NCBI GenBank assembly: GCA_934162195.1 | Contig: CAKPHO010000004.1 | Location: 1-64,000 of the forward strand | From: an uncultured Bacilli bacterium | Lineage (GTDB): Bacteria; Bacillota_I; Bacilli_A; RF39; UBA660 | Direction: 5' to 3' | Length of the DNA stretch: 64,000 nt | In this document: positions 34,218 to 41,904 of the stretch, piece after piece | Layout of the letters: each line of letters starts with the position of its first letter | Position numbering within the stretch: the stretch's first letter is position 1 | The notes under the pieces: generated by a model | Seen by the model: the letters and a program-made list of their open reading frames with translations, nothing else | Told to the model about the DNA's origin: nothing | Databases searched by the model: none | Position numbers and translations under genes: made by a program

Positions 34218-35318
34218 TTAATTGTTTAAAATAGAATTTGGTAACGTTATAACCGGTCGAAGAACACGATATGTTGTTTCCGCCAAACAATTTTCTTGTG
34301 AACTCATTAGTGTATCACAATTTGGATGTGAAAAATTTGTTCCCGTTATATATCCGTCATATCCACTATTTGTTGTACTTACAGTAAGAGTTAGTTCATA
34401 TTTATTATTTGAGCATCCTCCCATACCATCTGGTTCACATGTTGTATAGTCAATTTCATCCTTTGTAATTGTTCTCGCTTTTAGGCCACTAAAATCTGAT
34501 GTATAGCTTTTTGTTGTTGTTTGGCATCCAGAAGCTCCGTAATAACTGCAATCAGAAGTACCAAAATTTGTAACTACTTTTATCGTTGATGAATATGAAT
34601 CATCTCTGATTAGTCCTTTACTCCAATTACTAGTAATTTCTGATAATTTACTCATTATTAAAGTTGGACCATTGACAGTTCCCCAGCCTGAACTAAATTT
34701 AGAATCCGTCATCATTGCTTCAAAAGAATTTTCATTTCCTGTTGAATTTGCTATTATTAACCAATTATAGCAAGTGTCTCCTGATGTACATTTTTTATAA
34801 TTCACAGGATCAAATTTAAATTTGGTTCCTACTGTACCACCCGAGTAACTACAACTTTTACTTTTAAAGCAGCTTTTAGAAGGAACCGGCTGTGGACTTT
34901 TATCAGCAGGTATGGCAATGTAACTTTTACTGTTTAAATCATAGCTAACATCATAATCTCCAACAGTTATAGTTGAATCATTTGTTACTTGGCCATCTTT
35001 TATTACAACTGTTCCACCTGTTGGTCTATCTCCATTTGCATCTACCTCTAGTTTTCCATTTGGTAGGCCTGTTCCTATTAAATTACCATCACTATCTATA
35101 CTATAGCTTCCATTTGGAATAGCTTTCCTATTAAGTTCTGAATTAGATATAGCTAACTCTACAGCTCTTATATAATTTTGAGCTGCTATCTCCGCAGATC
35201 CTTTCTTTGCATTCTTTATTGTTTTTGTTACTATCGGTGTTACTATTAGTGCTATTGTTGCTAACACTACTATTACTGCTAGTAATTCAATTAAAGTAAA
35301 ACCTTTTTTATTTTTCAT
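34218..35318 (-). CDS. Pilin-like secreted protein 3, downstream of the G9 unit
   Basis: 366 residues. MKNKKG precedes FTLIELLAVIVVLATIALIV (Gly before the cut). AEIAAQNYIRAVELAISNSELN and the DYDVSYDLNSKSYIAIP linker are the shared N-half in slightly diverged form. The C-half is Cys-rich (SCFKSKSCSYSGG, KKCTSGDTCYNW, CSYYGASGCQ, CEPDGMGGCSN) and ends TYRVLRPVITLPNSIL, recalling the C-end of genes 1 and 2. The start at 35318 follows GGAGGAAAG. No consensus promoter is seen between it and the G9 unit terminator, so it may depend on read-through from that unit's strong promoter. Confidence 0.8.
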   Translation of the reverse strand: MKNKKGFTLIELLAVIVVLATIALIVTPIVTKTIKNAKKGSAEIAAQNYIRAVELAISNSELNRKAIPNGSYSIDSDGNLIGTGLPNGKLEVDANGDRPTGGTVVIKDGQVTNDSTITVGDYDVSYDLNSKSYIAIPADKSPQPVPSKSCFKSKSCSYSGGTVGTKFKFDPVNYKKCTSGDTCYNWLIIANSTGNENSFEAMMTDSKFSSGWGTVNGPTLIMSKLSEITSNWSKGLIRDDSYSSTIKVVTNFGTSDCSYYGASGCQTTTKSYTSDFSGLKARTITKDEIDYTTCEPDGMGGCSNNKYELTLTVSTTNSGYDGYITGTNFSHPNCDTLMSSQENCLAETTYRVLRPVITLPNSILNN

Positions 35319-35372
35319 ATTATCTTTCCTCCTTCTTTTATTTAGATTTACTTTATTTAGTAAAGGTACATC

Positions 35373-35424
35373 AAAAAAACACAAAGAAATCTAGACTATC
35401 AAAAAGTCTAGAAACTTTGTGTTT
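35373..35424 (-). terminator. Strong terminator at the end of G9 unit A
   Basis: Minus strand AACACAAAG, TT, TCTAGACT, loop, AGTCTAGA, TTT, CTTTGTGTT followed by seven T. A long double stem, near-identical in the second copy at 49987-50036. Confidence 0.88.
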
Positions 35425-35451
35425 TCTTTATTTTTTATTATTATAGTATGA

Positions 35452-35511
35452 TTAAATAACCCCCCCCCAGATTAGGTTTTGTGCTAAATTTATATTTACA
35501 TCTTTAACCAT
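35452..35511 (-). CDS. 19-residue peptide ORF of G9 unit A
   Basis: ATG at 35511 gives MVKDVNINLAQNLIWGGVI then TAA. AAAGG and GTGAT precede the ATG. The nine-G run spells TGG GGG GGG G. The second copy (50065-50124) gives MVKDVKINLAQNLTWGGVI: of four base changes within the codons noted, two are silent and two are conservative or tolerated, as expected for real coding. Possible roles are a leader peptide, a secreted hydrophobic signal peptide or a small membrane-active peptide; none is shown. No known peptide family was recognised. Confidence 0.55.
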   Translation of the reverse strand: MVKDVNINLAQNLIWGGVI

Positions 35512-35535
35512 ACTATCACTACCTTTACTGTATTA

Positions 35536-35565
35536 ATTATACATTTTTATATTTATTGTTGTCAA
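35536..35565 (-). promoter_or_regulatory. Consensus promoter of G9 unit A
   Basis: Minus strand -35 TTGACA (35565-35560), 18-base spacer, -10 TATAAT (35541-35536). Both hexamers are perfect. Confidence 0.88.
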
Positions 35566-35568
35566 TAA

Positions 35569-37797
35569 TTACTCATCTTTGTTCTCTAGTTTTACTAGTA
35601 CTTCACGAGGTTTAGATCCATTACTTGGTCCTACTATTCCACGTTCTTCCAATAAATCTATACAACGAGCAGCTCTATTGTATCCAAGTCTAAATCTGCG
35701 TTGTAATAGTGATGCACTAGCTTTTCCTTGTGTTACAACAAACTCAACTATTTCATTATAAAGTGGTTCTTCATAATCGTCTTTATTTTCTGTCATTGTT
35801 GTTGCATGAGCTTCTTCTTCATCCATAGCAAGTGTTTCATCATAACGAGCTTTTTGTTGTGATATTGTATAATCAACAATTGCTTTTATTTCTTCATCAG
35901 ATATGAAGGTGCCTTGAACTCGGACTGGCGTGTTTTCTCCTTGTGGTAAGAAAAGCATATCTCCTTTTCCTAAAAGTTTTTCTGCACCTGTCATATCCAA
36001 AATAGTACGTGAATCAATACTTGATGATACAGCAAATGAAATACGAGATGGAATATTAGCTTTAACAACTCCAGTAATAACATCTGTAGATGGTCTTTGT
36101 GTTGCTACTATTAAATGTATTCCTGCCGCACGTGCCATCTGTGTAATACGCATAATAGAATCTTCTACTTCTTTAGCTGCTACTAACATTAAGTCGGCAA
36201 GCTCATCGATGATAACGACAATAAATGGCATCTTTTGAATTTGTCCTGCTTCATCAGTGTTTTTATTCTTCTTTTCAACATAAGCGTTATACCCGGCTAT
36301 ATTTTTTGTGCCACTAGCTTCAAAAACGTCATATCTTCTTTCCATCTCTGAAACTATTTTCTTTAAAACATTATTAGCTTTTCTTGGATCACTTACAACT
36401 GGTGTAAGAAGATGTGGAACACCATTATACATAGAAAGTTCTACCTTTTTAGGATCCACTAAAACAAGTTTTACTTCTTCTGGTTTTGTACGCATCAATA
36501 TTGATGTAATAATACTATTGATACATACAGATTTACCACTACCTGTAGAACCTGCTACTAAAAGATGTGGTGTTTTATTTATTTCACAATAAATTGGTTT
36601 ACCCATGATGTTCTTACCTAACGTAACAAGTAATTTACTATCATCCATAGATTTTGGTATTGTCTCTAATATTTCACGAACAGTAACCATAGATATTGTT
36701 TTATTTGGTATTTCGATTCCTATTGTACGCTTACCTGGAATAGGAGCCTGAATACGAACATCTTTTGCTGCTGTAGCAAGAGCTATTTCTCTATTTATAC
36801 CTAAAATCTTACTAACTTTAGTACCTGCTTTTACTTCCATTTCATATTGTGTAACCGCAGGTCCAACATTAGCTGCAACAACTTTCCCTTCTATTCCAAA
36901 ATCATGGAATACTTCTTCTAAAACTCCGACATTATCTTTAATTGCCGCTTTATTTTCATCATTCTTTTTTCTTGGAGGCAATTTCAATAAAGAAATTGGT
37001 GGAAATTTATAACCATTATTTATAGTTACTACTGCTTCTTTTGTTTTTGGTTCAATAATATCTAAAGATGGTACAGCATCTTTATTTTTTTCTTCATTAT
37101 TACCATTATTAATATTTTCAGAAGTATGAATTAATTCATCCATACTTGATATAACAACTTTGTTATCTTTTTCATAGTTATCTTCAGCTATCTTAATATC
37201 AGCTCTATCTTTAACTTTTTCGTTATGCTTAATAACCTCTTTAATTTTATTTTTACTCTTTGTAAACATTTCATAAATACTCATACCGGTAAACATTACA
37301 ATACCACAAATAAGTAAAACTATACACACTACTCTAGTACCATTAATAGTAAATAACTTTACAAAAAGCACTGAAAGAACTGCTCCTATAATTCCTCCAC
37401 CTTGTATTTTTTCTACTCCATTAATTGCACCCATCAAGTTATCAACTGTTTCTTTAACAACTTCAAATCCTTGCAAATCTAAATTTTTCATATAGTTAGC
37501 ATGAAATAAGATAAGGAGTGCTAAAGAGAAAATATATATTCCAACAAGCTTTGATGTAAAAAAGTCAGGTTTTTCTCTTTTTACTATCATGTATACTCCA
37601 ACAATGAAGACACATGCAAGTAAAATTGTATATGCTGTTCCCACTAAAAAACTAGCAAATCCTGATAAAAAATTACCAACAATTCCAAATTGACATATTC
37701 CTATTATTGCTATAGCTATTAAAACAACACCTGTTAGTTCTACACTATAATTACTACTTGGTTTTTTAGTTTCTTTTCTTTTTTTCTTCTTAGCCAT
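35569..37797 (-). CDS. ftsK: DNA translocase FtsK/SpoIIIE
   Basis: 742 residues. Four N-terminal membrane segments (about 20-185), an acidic linker (190-280), then the alpha-beta-gamma motor: GLEEVF-like VFHDFGIEGKVVAANVGPAVTQYEME, Walker A VAGSTGSGKSVCINS, Walker B PFIVVIIDELADLM, and MARAAGIHLIVATQRPSTDVITG. The C-terminal winged-helix gamma domain (VTQGKASASLLQRRFRLGYNRAARCIDLLEERGIVGPSNGSKPREV) reads KOPS-like sites. It pumps chromosome DNA through the septum in division and in sporulation; the two forms cannot be told apart here. Confidence 0.95.
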   Translation of the reverse strand: MAKKKKRKETKKPSSNYSVELTGVVLIAIAIIGICQFGIVGNFLSGFASFLVGTAYTILLACVFIVGVYMIVKREKPDFFTSKLVGIYIFSLALLILFHANYMKNLDLQGFEVVKETVDNLMGAINGVEKIQGGGIIGAVLSVLFVKLFTINGTRVVCIVLLICGIVMFTGMSIYEMFTKSKNKIKEVIKHNEKVKDRADIKIAEDNYEKDNKVVISSMDELIHTSENINNGNNEEKNKDAVPSLDIIEPKTKEAVVTINNGYKFPPISLLKLPPRKKNDENKAAIKDNVGVLEEVFHDFGIEGKVVAANVGPAVTQYEMEVKAGTKVSKILGINREIALATAAKDVRIQAPIPGKRTIGIEIPNKTISMVTVREILETIPKSMDDSKLLVTLGKNIMGKPIYCEINKTPHLLVAGSTGSGKSVCINSIITSILMRTKPEEVKLVLVDPKKVELSMYNGVPHLLTPVVSDPRKANNVLKKIVSEMERRYDVFEASGTKNIAGYNAYVEKKNKNTDEAGQIQKMPFIVVIIDELADLMLVAAKEVEDSIMRITQMARAAGIHLIVATQRPSTDVITGVVKANIPSRISFAVSSSIDSRTILDMTGAEKLLGKGDMLFLPQGENTPVRVQGTFISDEEIKAIVDYTISQQKARYDETLAMDEEEAHATTMTENKDDYEEPLYNEIVEFVVTQGKASASLLQRRFRLGYNRAARCIDLLEERGIVGPSNGSKPREVLVKLENKDE

Positions 37798-37849
37798 GAT
37801 ACATCCTCCTAGCGTCTAAATATATTATAACACAAATTATAATTTAATG

Positions 37850-37876
37850 AAGAAAAAAAGCAAGATTTCTTGCTTT
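37850..37876 (-). terminator. Terminator of the alanine T-box operon
   Basis: Minus strand AAAGCAAG, AAAT, CTTGCTTTTTTT hairpin just after alaS. Confidence 0.85.
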
Positions 37877-37880
37877 ATGA

Positions 37881-39632
37881 TTACTCTAGAATAGCTTTTA
37901 TTCTTCTAACTCCAGCACTACTAGCTTCCTCTTTTTTAATTTTAAATGTTCCAAGTTCACTAGTATTTTTAACGTGAGGCCCACCACATAATTCATGGGA
38001 AATATCACCAATACTATAAACAGTTACAATGTCTGGATATTTATCAATAAACATACACTCTGCTCCTGATTTAAGAGCTTCTTCTTTTTTCATTTCTTTT
38101 ACAGTAACATCTAGACCTTCTTTAATCCATTTATTTACTAATTCTTCTGTCTTAGCTTTCTCTTCATCTGTTAACTTATGATCACAAGAAAAGTCAAATC
38201 TCATTCTTTCGTCAGTTATATTAGATCCTTTTTGATGTACGTCTTGTCCTACTACTTGTTTTAATGCCGCATTTAATAAATGAGTTGCTGTATGATATTT
38301 AGTTTCAATAACACTATCCCCAGCTAGTCCACCTTTAAACTTACCTTGACTAGCAGTACGCGATAATTCTTGATGAGCTTTAAATTTTTCTTTAAAGCCT
38401 TCAATATCAACCTTAATATTTTTTTCTTTCGCTAGTTCCTCTGTAAGTTCAATTGGGAAACCATATGTATCATAAAGTTTAAATGCTAAATCTTTATTTA
38501 ACATACCATCATTAATATTGTTAGTAATTTTTTCAAATTCTCTTAAACCTTTTTCTAGAGTACGATTGAATTTAACTTTTTCTTTCGCTAGTTCTTCTAA
38601 AACAATATTTTTATTAGCTTCTATTTCACTATAATATTTAATATATTTATCAATAATCATATTAGCTATATCTTGTTCCCAATTACTATTGATATCAATA
38701 TTTAATTTTTTAGCATGTCTTATTGCTCTTCTTATTAATCTTCTTAGAATATATCCCTGATCAGTATTAGATGGTCTAATTCCAGCATTATCAGCAAGAA
38801 TAAATACAGCACTTCTGATATGGTCAGCAATTATTCTCATACTTTCTGGATTTTCTTCATAGCTTACATTAGACATAGACTCTATTTTTTTAATTATATC
38901 AATCCATACTGATGATAAGTAGTTATCATCAACGCCTTCTAAAACAGCAACCACTCTTTCAAGCCCCATACCTGTATCAACATTCTTTTTAGGAAGTTCT
39001 GTAACATTACCATCTTTGTCTTTATTATATTGCATAAAAACATTATTCCATATTTCTACCCAACGTTCATCATTTGGATTAAAAACATCTGGGACTGGCT
39101 CTTCGCTTCTCCAATAGAAAATCTCTGTATCTCCCCCACAAGGTCCTGATTCACCTGCAATCCAGAAGTTATTAGATGCATCTAAATATGCAATTCTTTC
39201 TTTTTTAATACCATGATTCATCCATGCATTGGCACTTACCTCGTCACGTGGGATATCTTTATCTCCCTCAAATACAGTTACTGCAAGTTTTTCAACTGGT
39301 ATTTTTAAAACACTAGTTAAAAATTCAAAACTATAAGCTATACTTTCTTCTTTAAAATAATCTCCTAAACTCCAGTTACCTAACATTTCAAAGAAAGTGT
39401 GATGTGTTTTATCTCCAATACTATCTAAATCATTAGTTCTAATACATTTTTGATAGTCACATAGTCTTGTCCCATATGGATGTGGTTGTCCCATTAAATA
39501 TGGTATTAATGGTTGCATCCCTGCTGTGTTAAATAATACACTTGAATCATTTTCAGGTACAACTGGTGCACTTGGTATTTGTTTGTGTCCTTTACTTACA
39601 AAATAATTTATATATAAATCTTTAAGATTCAT
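37881..39632 (-). CDS. alaS: Alanyl-tRNA synthetase, short form without C-Ala domain
   Basis: 583 residues against about 870 in the usual bacterial enzyme. The catalytic core has motif 1 region NTAGMQPLIPYLMGQPHPYG, CIRTNDLDSIGDKTHHTFFEMLGNWSLGDYF and motif 3 MGLERVVAVL. The SAD editing domain has HTATHLLNAAL (zinc HxxxH), and SHELCGGPHVKNTSELGTFKI plus SSAGVRRIKAIL at the end. The chain stops there, so the DHHA1/C-Ala oligomerisation domain is absent, not cut by a frameshift. Wording and length resemble the short AlaRS of CPR-type bacteria, suggesting transfer (inference). It is the last gene of an alanine T-box operon. Confidence 0.9.
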   Translation of the reverse strand: MNLKDLYINYFVSKGHKQIPSAPVVPENDSSVLFNTAGMQPLIPYLMGQPHPYGTRLCDYQKCIRTNDLDSIGDKTHHTFFEMLGNWSLGDYFKEESIAYSFEFLTSVLKIPVEKLAVTVFEGDKDIPRDEVSANAWMNHGIKKERIAYLDASNNFWIAGESGPCGGDTEIFYWRSEEPVPDVFNPNDERWVEIWNNVFMQYNKDKDGNVTELPKKNVDTGMGLERVVAVLEGVDDNYLSSVWIDIIKKIESMSNVSYEENPESMRIIADHIRSAVFILADNAGIRPSNTDQGYILRRLIRRAIRHAKKLNIDINSNWEQDIANMIIDKYIKYYSEIEANKNIVLEELAKEKVKFNRTLEKGLREFEKITNNINDGMLNKDLAFKLYDTYGFPIELTEELAKEKNIKVDIEGFKEKFKAHQELSRTASQGKFKGGLAGDSVIETKYHTATHLLNAALKQVVGQDVHQKGSNITDERMRFDFSCDHKLTDEEKAKTEELVNKWIKEGLDVTVKEMKKEEALKSGAECMFIDKYPDIVTVYSIGDISHELCGGPHVKNTSELGTFKIKKEEASSAGVRRIKAILE

Positions 39633-39633
39633 T

Positions 39634-40185
39634 TTACTCCTCCTCTAACATCTTATTATAAACTTTTTCTATATTTTTCATGTATTCTTTCTCGCTATCA
39701 TTATTTAAAATAAAGTAATCTGCATAACAGATTGGTCCACCTTTTTCTAGATTTTCTATTTCAGATATGTCACGAGTAACAGCTTGTTCATAATTAAATG
39801 GTCTAACTTCTCTATTATTTAATCTATCATATCTTTTTTCTTTATCAACAACAATAGAAATAAATTTTATATTTGGAAATTCTTGTTTTAATATTTTTAA
39901 TTCACTCCAAGAATAAACTCCATCTAAAACAACATTACCCTTTTCTAAAGATGATCTAATATCATCAATCAAAACATGAGCATACGCTCCCATACCAAAA
40001 TCACGTCTAAGTCGTTCTCTCATCATTTTTTCATTTTCAGGTGTTACTTCTAAGCCTTCTTCTGCCAATTTTTTCATAGTTACTCCGCCAAAATATATAA
40101 CTTCATAACCATGATCTTTAAAAAATGTGGTTGCAACTGACTTGCCAGATCCACACATACCTACGATTGCTACTAATCTATTCAT
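39634..40185 (-). CDS. Dephospho-CoA-kinase-like P-loop NTPase
   Basis: 183 residues. P-loop VAIVGMCGSGKSVATTFF, then YEVIYFGGVTMKKLAEEGLEVTPENEKMMRERLRRDFGMGAYAHVLID, VVLDGVYSWSELKILKQEF and NNREVRPFNYEQAVTRD. It is a member of an AAA-like kinase family (similar to archaeal and CPR-type proteins), distinct from CoaE. Substrate unknown; a nucleotide or nucleoside kinase role is likely. It overlaps the upstream gene by eight bases and is followed by alaS with one base between stop and start, so the three genes are tightly coupled. Confidence 0.75.
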   Translation of the reverse strand: MNRLVAIVGMCGSGKSVATTFFKDHGYEVIYFGGVTMKKLAEEGLEVTPENEKMMRERLRRDFGMGAYAHVLIDDIRSSLEKGNVVLDGVYSWSELKILKQEFPNIKFISIVVDKEKRYDRLNNREVRPFNYEQAVTRDISEIENLEKGGPICYADYFILNNDSEKEYMKNIEKVYNKMLEEE

Positions 40186-40729
40186 AATCCACCTCTTTTA
40201 ATATTTTATCGATATCTACTTTTAATTTATCTAATTCATTATTACTTACTATATAATCAAAATTATTATATCCATCTAATCCTGTTTCTGTAATATGATT
40301 CTTTTGATCACTTGTTAAATTACTTTCATAATTGTTTCTAATAATTCTAATTGTTACCGCATCTTTATATTTATCTTTTACTGATTCTACCTCTTCTACT
40401 AGTCTAGCATCAGTTATTATAATAACATCAAAGAAATATGAATAAACTTCTATATCCTCTAAAACTCTTCTTATAAATAATTTATTATCTATTTTTTCTT
40501 TTATCAGTTCTATTCCTAGTTGTTGTAAAAGTTCTCTTGGTTTAGTCTCTTCACTACCATCCCATCCACTTATGTTTTTAGCGTATTCTTTTAAATAGCC
40601 AGCAAAAGATATAGATATAACTTTTTTACTAGAATAATAATCTTTTATCATACTAGAAACAGTTTCCTTACCACTTCTAGCTTTACCTGACAATAAAAAT
40701 ATTTTAACTTCTTTTTTTGCAAATTCCAT
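40178..40729 (-). CDS. P-loop kinase, deoxynucleoside-monophosphate-kinase-like
   Basis: 183 residues. Walker A is VKIFLLSGKARSGKETVSSMIK, and the body has KVISISFAGYLKEYAKNISGWDGSEETKPRELLQQLGIEL, RRVLEDIEVYSYFFDVIIITDAR and DQKNHITETGLDGYNNFDYIVSN. This layout matches P-loop kinases of the dNMP/phosphomevalonate kinase type. The substrate is not known. The ATG at 40729 follows AAAGGAGGAAC; 23 upstream codons overlap the T-box leader and are not real. First gene after the alanine T-box. Confidence 0.75.
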   Translation of the reverse strand: MEFAKKEVKIFLLSGKARSGKETVSSMIKDYYSSKKVISISFAGYLKEYAKNISGWDGSEETKPRELLQQLGIELIKEKIDNKLFIRRVLEDIEVYSYFFDVIIITDARLVEEVESVKDKYKDAVTIRIIRNNYESNLTSDQKNHITETGLDGYNNFDYIVSNNELDKLKVDIDKILKEVDYE

Positions 40730-40756
40730 AGTTCCTCCTTTATATCTAAATATATA

Positions 40757-40935
40757 AAAACCACGTGTTTTTCTAGGAACGAAAAACCGTGGTACCATCC
40801 TAATTGATCTTAATTTTGATAACGGTTTCCCGGTGATTATTAATCACACTCCAAAGGAGCTTCAATCAAAACATTTATCTGTTTTCACCAACCACAGACT
40901 CTCTTTAAAATATTTTTAATTTACTAATCTTCTTC
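40757..40935 (-). promoter_or_regulatory. T-box riboswitch, alanine (GCU specifier)
   Basis: Minus strand stem I contains AAAGAGAGTCTGTGGTTGGTGAAAA, the specifier region TTGAAGCTCC with GAA-GCT (Ala codon GCU), and the T-box GGATGGTACCACGG. A terminator ACCACG ... CGTGGTTTTT follows, then AAAGGAGGAAC and the ATG at 40729. Uncharged tRNA-Ala should allow transcription of two kinase genes and alaS. The leader starts directly after frr, and no clear promoter is visible in between, so it may be read from the frr promoter. Confidence 0.9.
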
Positions 40936-40942
40936 AACGTTT

Positions 40943-41485
40943 TTATACAGTCATTAATTCTTGTTCTTTTATCTTAAACTTTTCATCAACAATTTTATTA
41001 TATTTATTAATTAATTCTTGAACATCTTCTTGACCACTTTTTATTTCATCTTCAGGCACTTCTAATTTTTTTATATCGTTATTAGCATCTTGTCTAATAT
41101 TACGAAGCGCTATTTTACATTCTTCACAAATCGTTTTAGCTTGTTTTACATATTCTCTTCTTGTATCTTCTGTTAAAATAGGAATATTTAAAATTATTAC
41201 TTCACCATTATTATTTGGAGTTAGTCCGACATTTGCTTCATAAATTCCTTTTTCAATAGCTCCTAAAGTAGTTCTATCAAATGGCTTAATCATAAGTTGA
41301 CGTGCCTCAGGAATAGAAATAGTAGCAAGTTGTTTTAATGGTGTGTCAACTCCATAATAAGATACCATAACACCATCTAAAATAGCTGGATTTGCACGTC
41401 CTGCTCTAATATTAATTAATCTTTTTTCCATACTCTCAATAGAAGCTTCCATTTTCATTTCTGTTTCCATTAAAATATCATCCAT
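40943..41485 (-). CDS. frr: Ribosome recycling factor
   Basis: 180 residues; with EF-G it splits the post-termination ribosome. Landmarks are MEKRLINIRAGRANPAILDGVMVSYYGVDTPLKQLATISIPEARQLMIKPFD, EANVGLTPNNNGEVIILNIPILTEDTRRE and RNIRQDANNDIKKLEVPEDEIKSGQEDVQELINKYNKIVDE. The open frame is 29 residues longer, but GAGAGG lies nine bases before the ATG at 41485, so MDDILMETEM is the N-terminus. It is directly upstream of the alanine T-box. It ends near the antisense boundary of the toxin locus on the other side. Confidence 0.96.
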   Translation of the reverse strand: MDDILMETEMKMEASIESMEKRLINIRAGRANPAILDGVMVSYYGVDTPLKQLATISIPEARQLMIKPFDRTTLGAIEKGIYEANVGLTPNNNGEVIILNIPILTEDTRREYVKQAKTICEECKIALRNIRQDANNDIKKLEVPEDEIKSGQEDVQELINKYNKIVDEKFKIKEQELMTV

Positions 41486-41553
41486 ATAATTCATCCTCTC
41501 AACTACATATATTATATTATAAAGTGTTATATTTATCAACAATAAAATTAATT

Positions 41554-41559
41554 TATAAT
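41554..41559 (+). promoter_or_regulatory. -10 box of the probable toxin transcript
   Basis: TATAAT at 41554-41559, in AT-rich DNA upstream of the toxin leader. A clear -35 was not found, so this is a tentative promoter. Confidence 0.4.
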
Positions 41560-41639
41560 GAATATTTATCACAAACTGTTGAATGCGTAGTTAACTTCTG
41601 GTATAACCATCATAGGAAACTTCAGCTGTTTGAGTGTCT

Positions 41640-41664
41640 ACCTCCACCATCAATGAGAGGAGGT
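41640..41664 (+). promoter_or_regulatory. Hairpin masking the toxin ribosome site
   Basis: ACCTCC (41640-41645) is complementary to the ribosome site GGAGGT (41659-41664) with a 13-base loop. Such masking is typical of type I toxin mRNAs, where translation is held off until processing or antitoxin loss. Confidence 0.65.
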
Positions 41665-41671
41665 TGAAAAA

Positions 41672-41764
41672 ATGAAAATGAAAACTTTTATTATAAAATT
41701 TTTAAAACTCATTTCTTTCATTTTATTACTTTTAACCTTGTTGGTTTTAGCAATAAAAAAATGA
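41672..41764 (+). CDS. Probable type I toxin, 30-residue hydrophobic peptide
   Basis: The ATG at 41672 follows GAGAGGAGGTTGAAAAA. The peptide begins MKMKTFIIKFLK and continues ISFILLLLTLLVLAIKK to TGA: a charged N-terminus, one membrane helix of about 18 residues and a Lys tail. This is the usual architecture of type I toxins (Fst, TxpA, Ldr, holin-like) although no exact family match is recalled. The ribosome site is in a masking hairpin, and an antisense RNA overlaps the 3' end, so the whole locus fits a type I system. It is alone between frr and dnaJ. Confidence 0.68.
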   Translation: MKMKTFIIKFLKLISFILLLLTLLVLAIKK

Positions 41765-41866
41765 CACTTAAGTCTATGACTTAAATGTCCACCAAATTTA
41801 AACGGGTAGACATTCAGCAACCAAAACTGAATGTTTCCTTTTTTATTTTATGCAAGTTCTCTTGCT
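41754..41866 (-). ncRNA. Probable antitoxin RNA antisense to the toxin 3' end
   Basis: A minus-strand RNA of about 110 bases. Promoter TTTACA (41901-41896), 17-base spacer, TATTAT (41878-41873). It ends at the hairpin GACATTTAAGT/ACTTAAGTGTC followed by ATTTTTTT at 41790-41754, inside the last toxin codons. It would be complementary to the toxin 3' UTR, which itself ends in the convergent hairpin ACATTCAG/CTGAATGT. This is the Fst/RNAI-type convergent arrangement. Existence of the RNA is inferred from promoter and terminator. Confidence 0.6.
41808..41845 (+). terminator. Terminator of the toxin transcript
   Basis: ACATTCAG (41810-41817), loop, CTGAATGT (41827-41834), then TTCCTTTTTT on the plus strand. 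Confidence 0.75.
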
Positions 41867-41904
41867 AAATACATAATAACATAAAATTAACTTTATGTAA
41901 AGTA

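Larger units (their letters stand above)
35373..35566 (-). repeat. G9 unit, copy A (promoter, 19-codon ORF, terminator)
   Basis: A ~190-bp segment repeated at 49987-50180 in the same orientation, each placed directly upstream of a pilin-like gene. Order on the minus strand: TTGACA-18-TATAAT promoter, AAAGGTAGTGAT ribosome site, ORF with nine consecutive G, terminator hairpin. The copies differ at scattered bases but keep the promoter, the ORF frame, the G9 tract and the stems. Confidence 0.85.

Noticed and set aside
35373..35566. c-di-GMP or other known riboswitch in the G9 unit
   Set aside because: No recognisable aptamer core was found; a complete promoter-ORF-terminator unit explains the conserved parts better.
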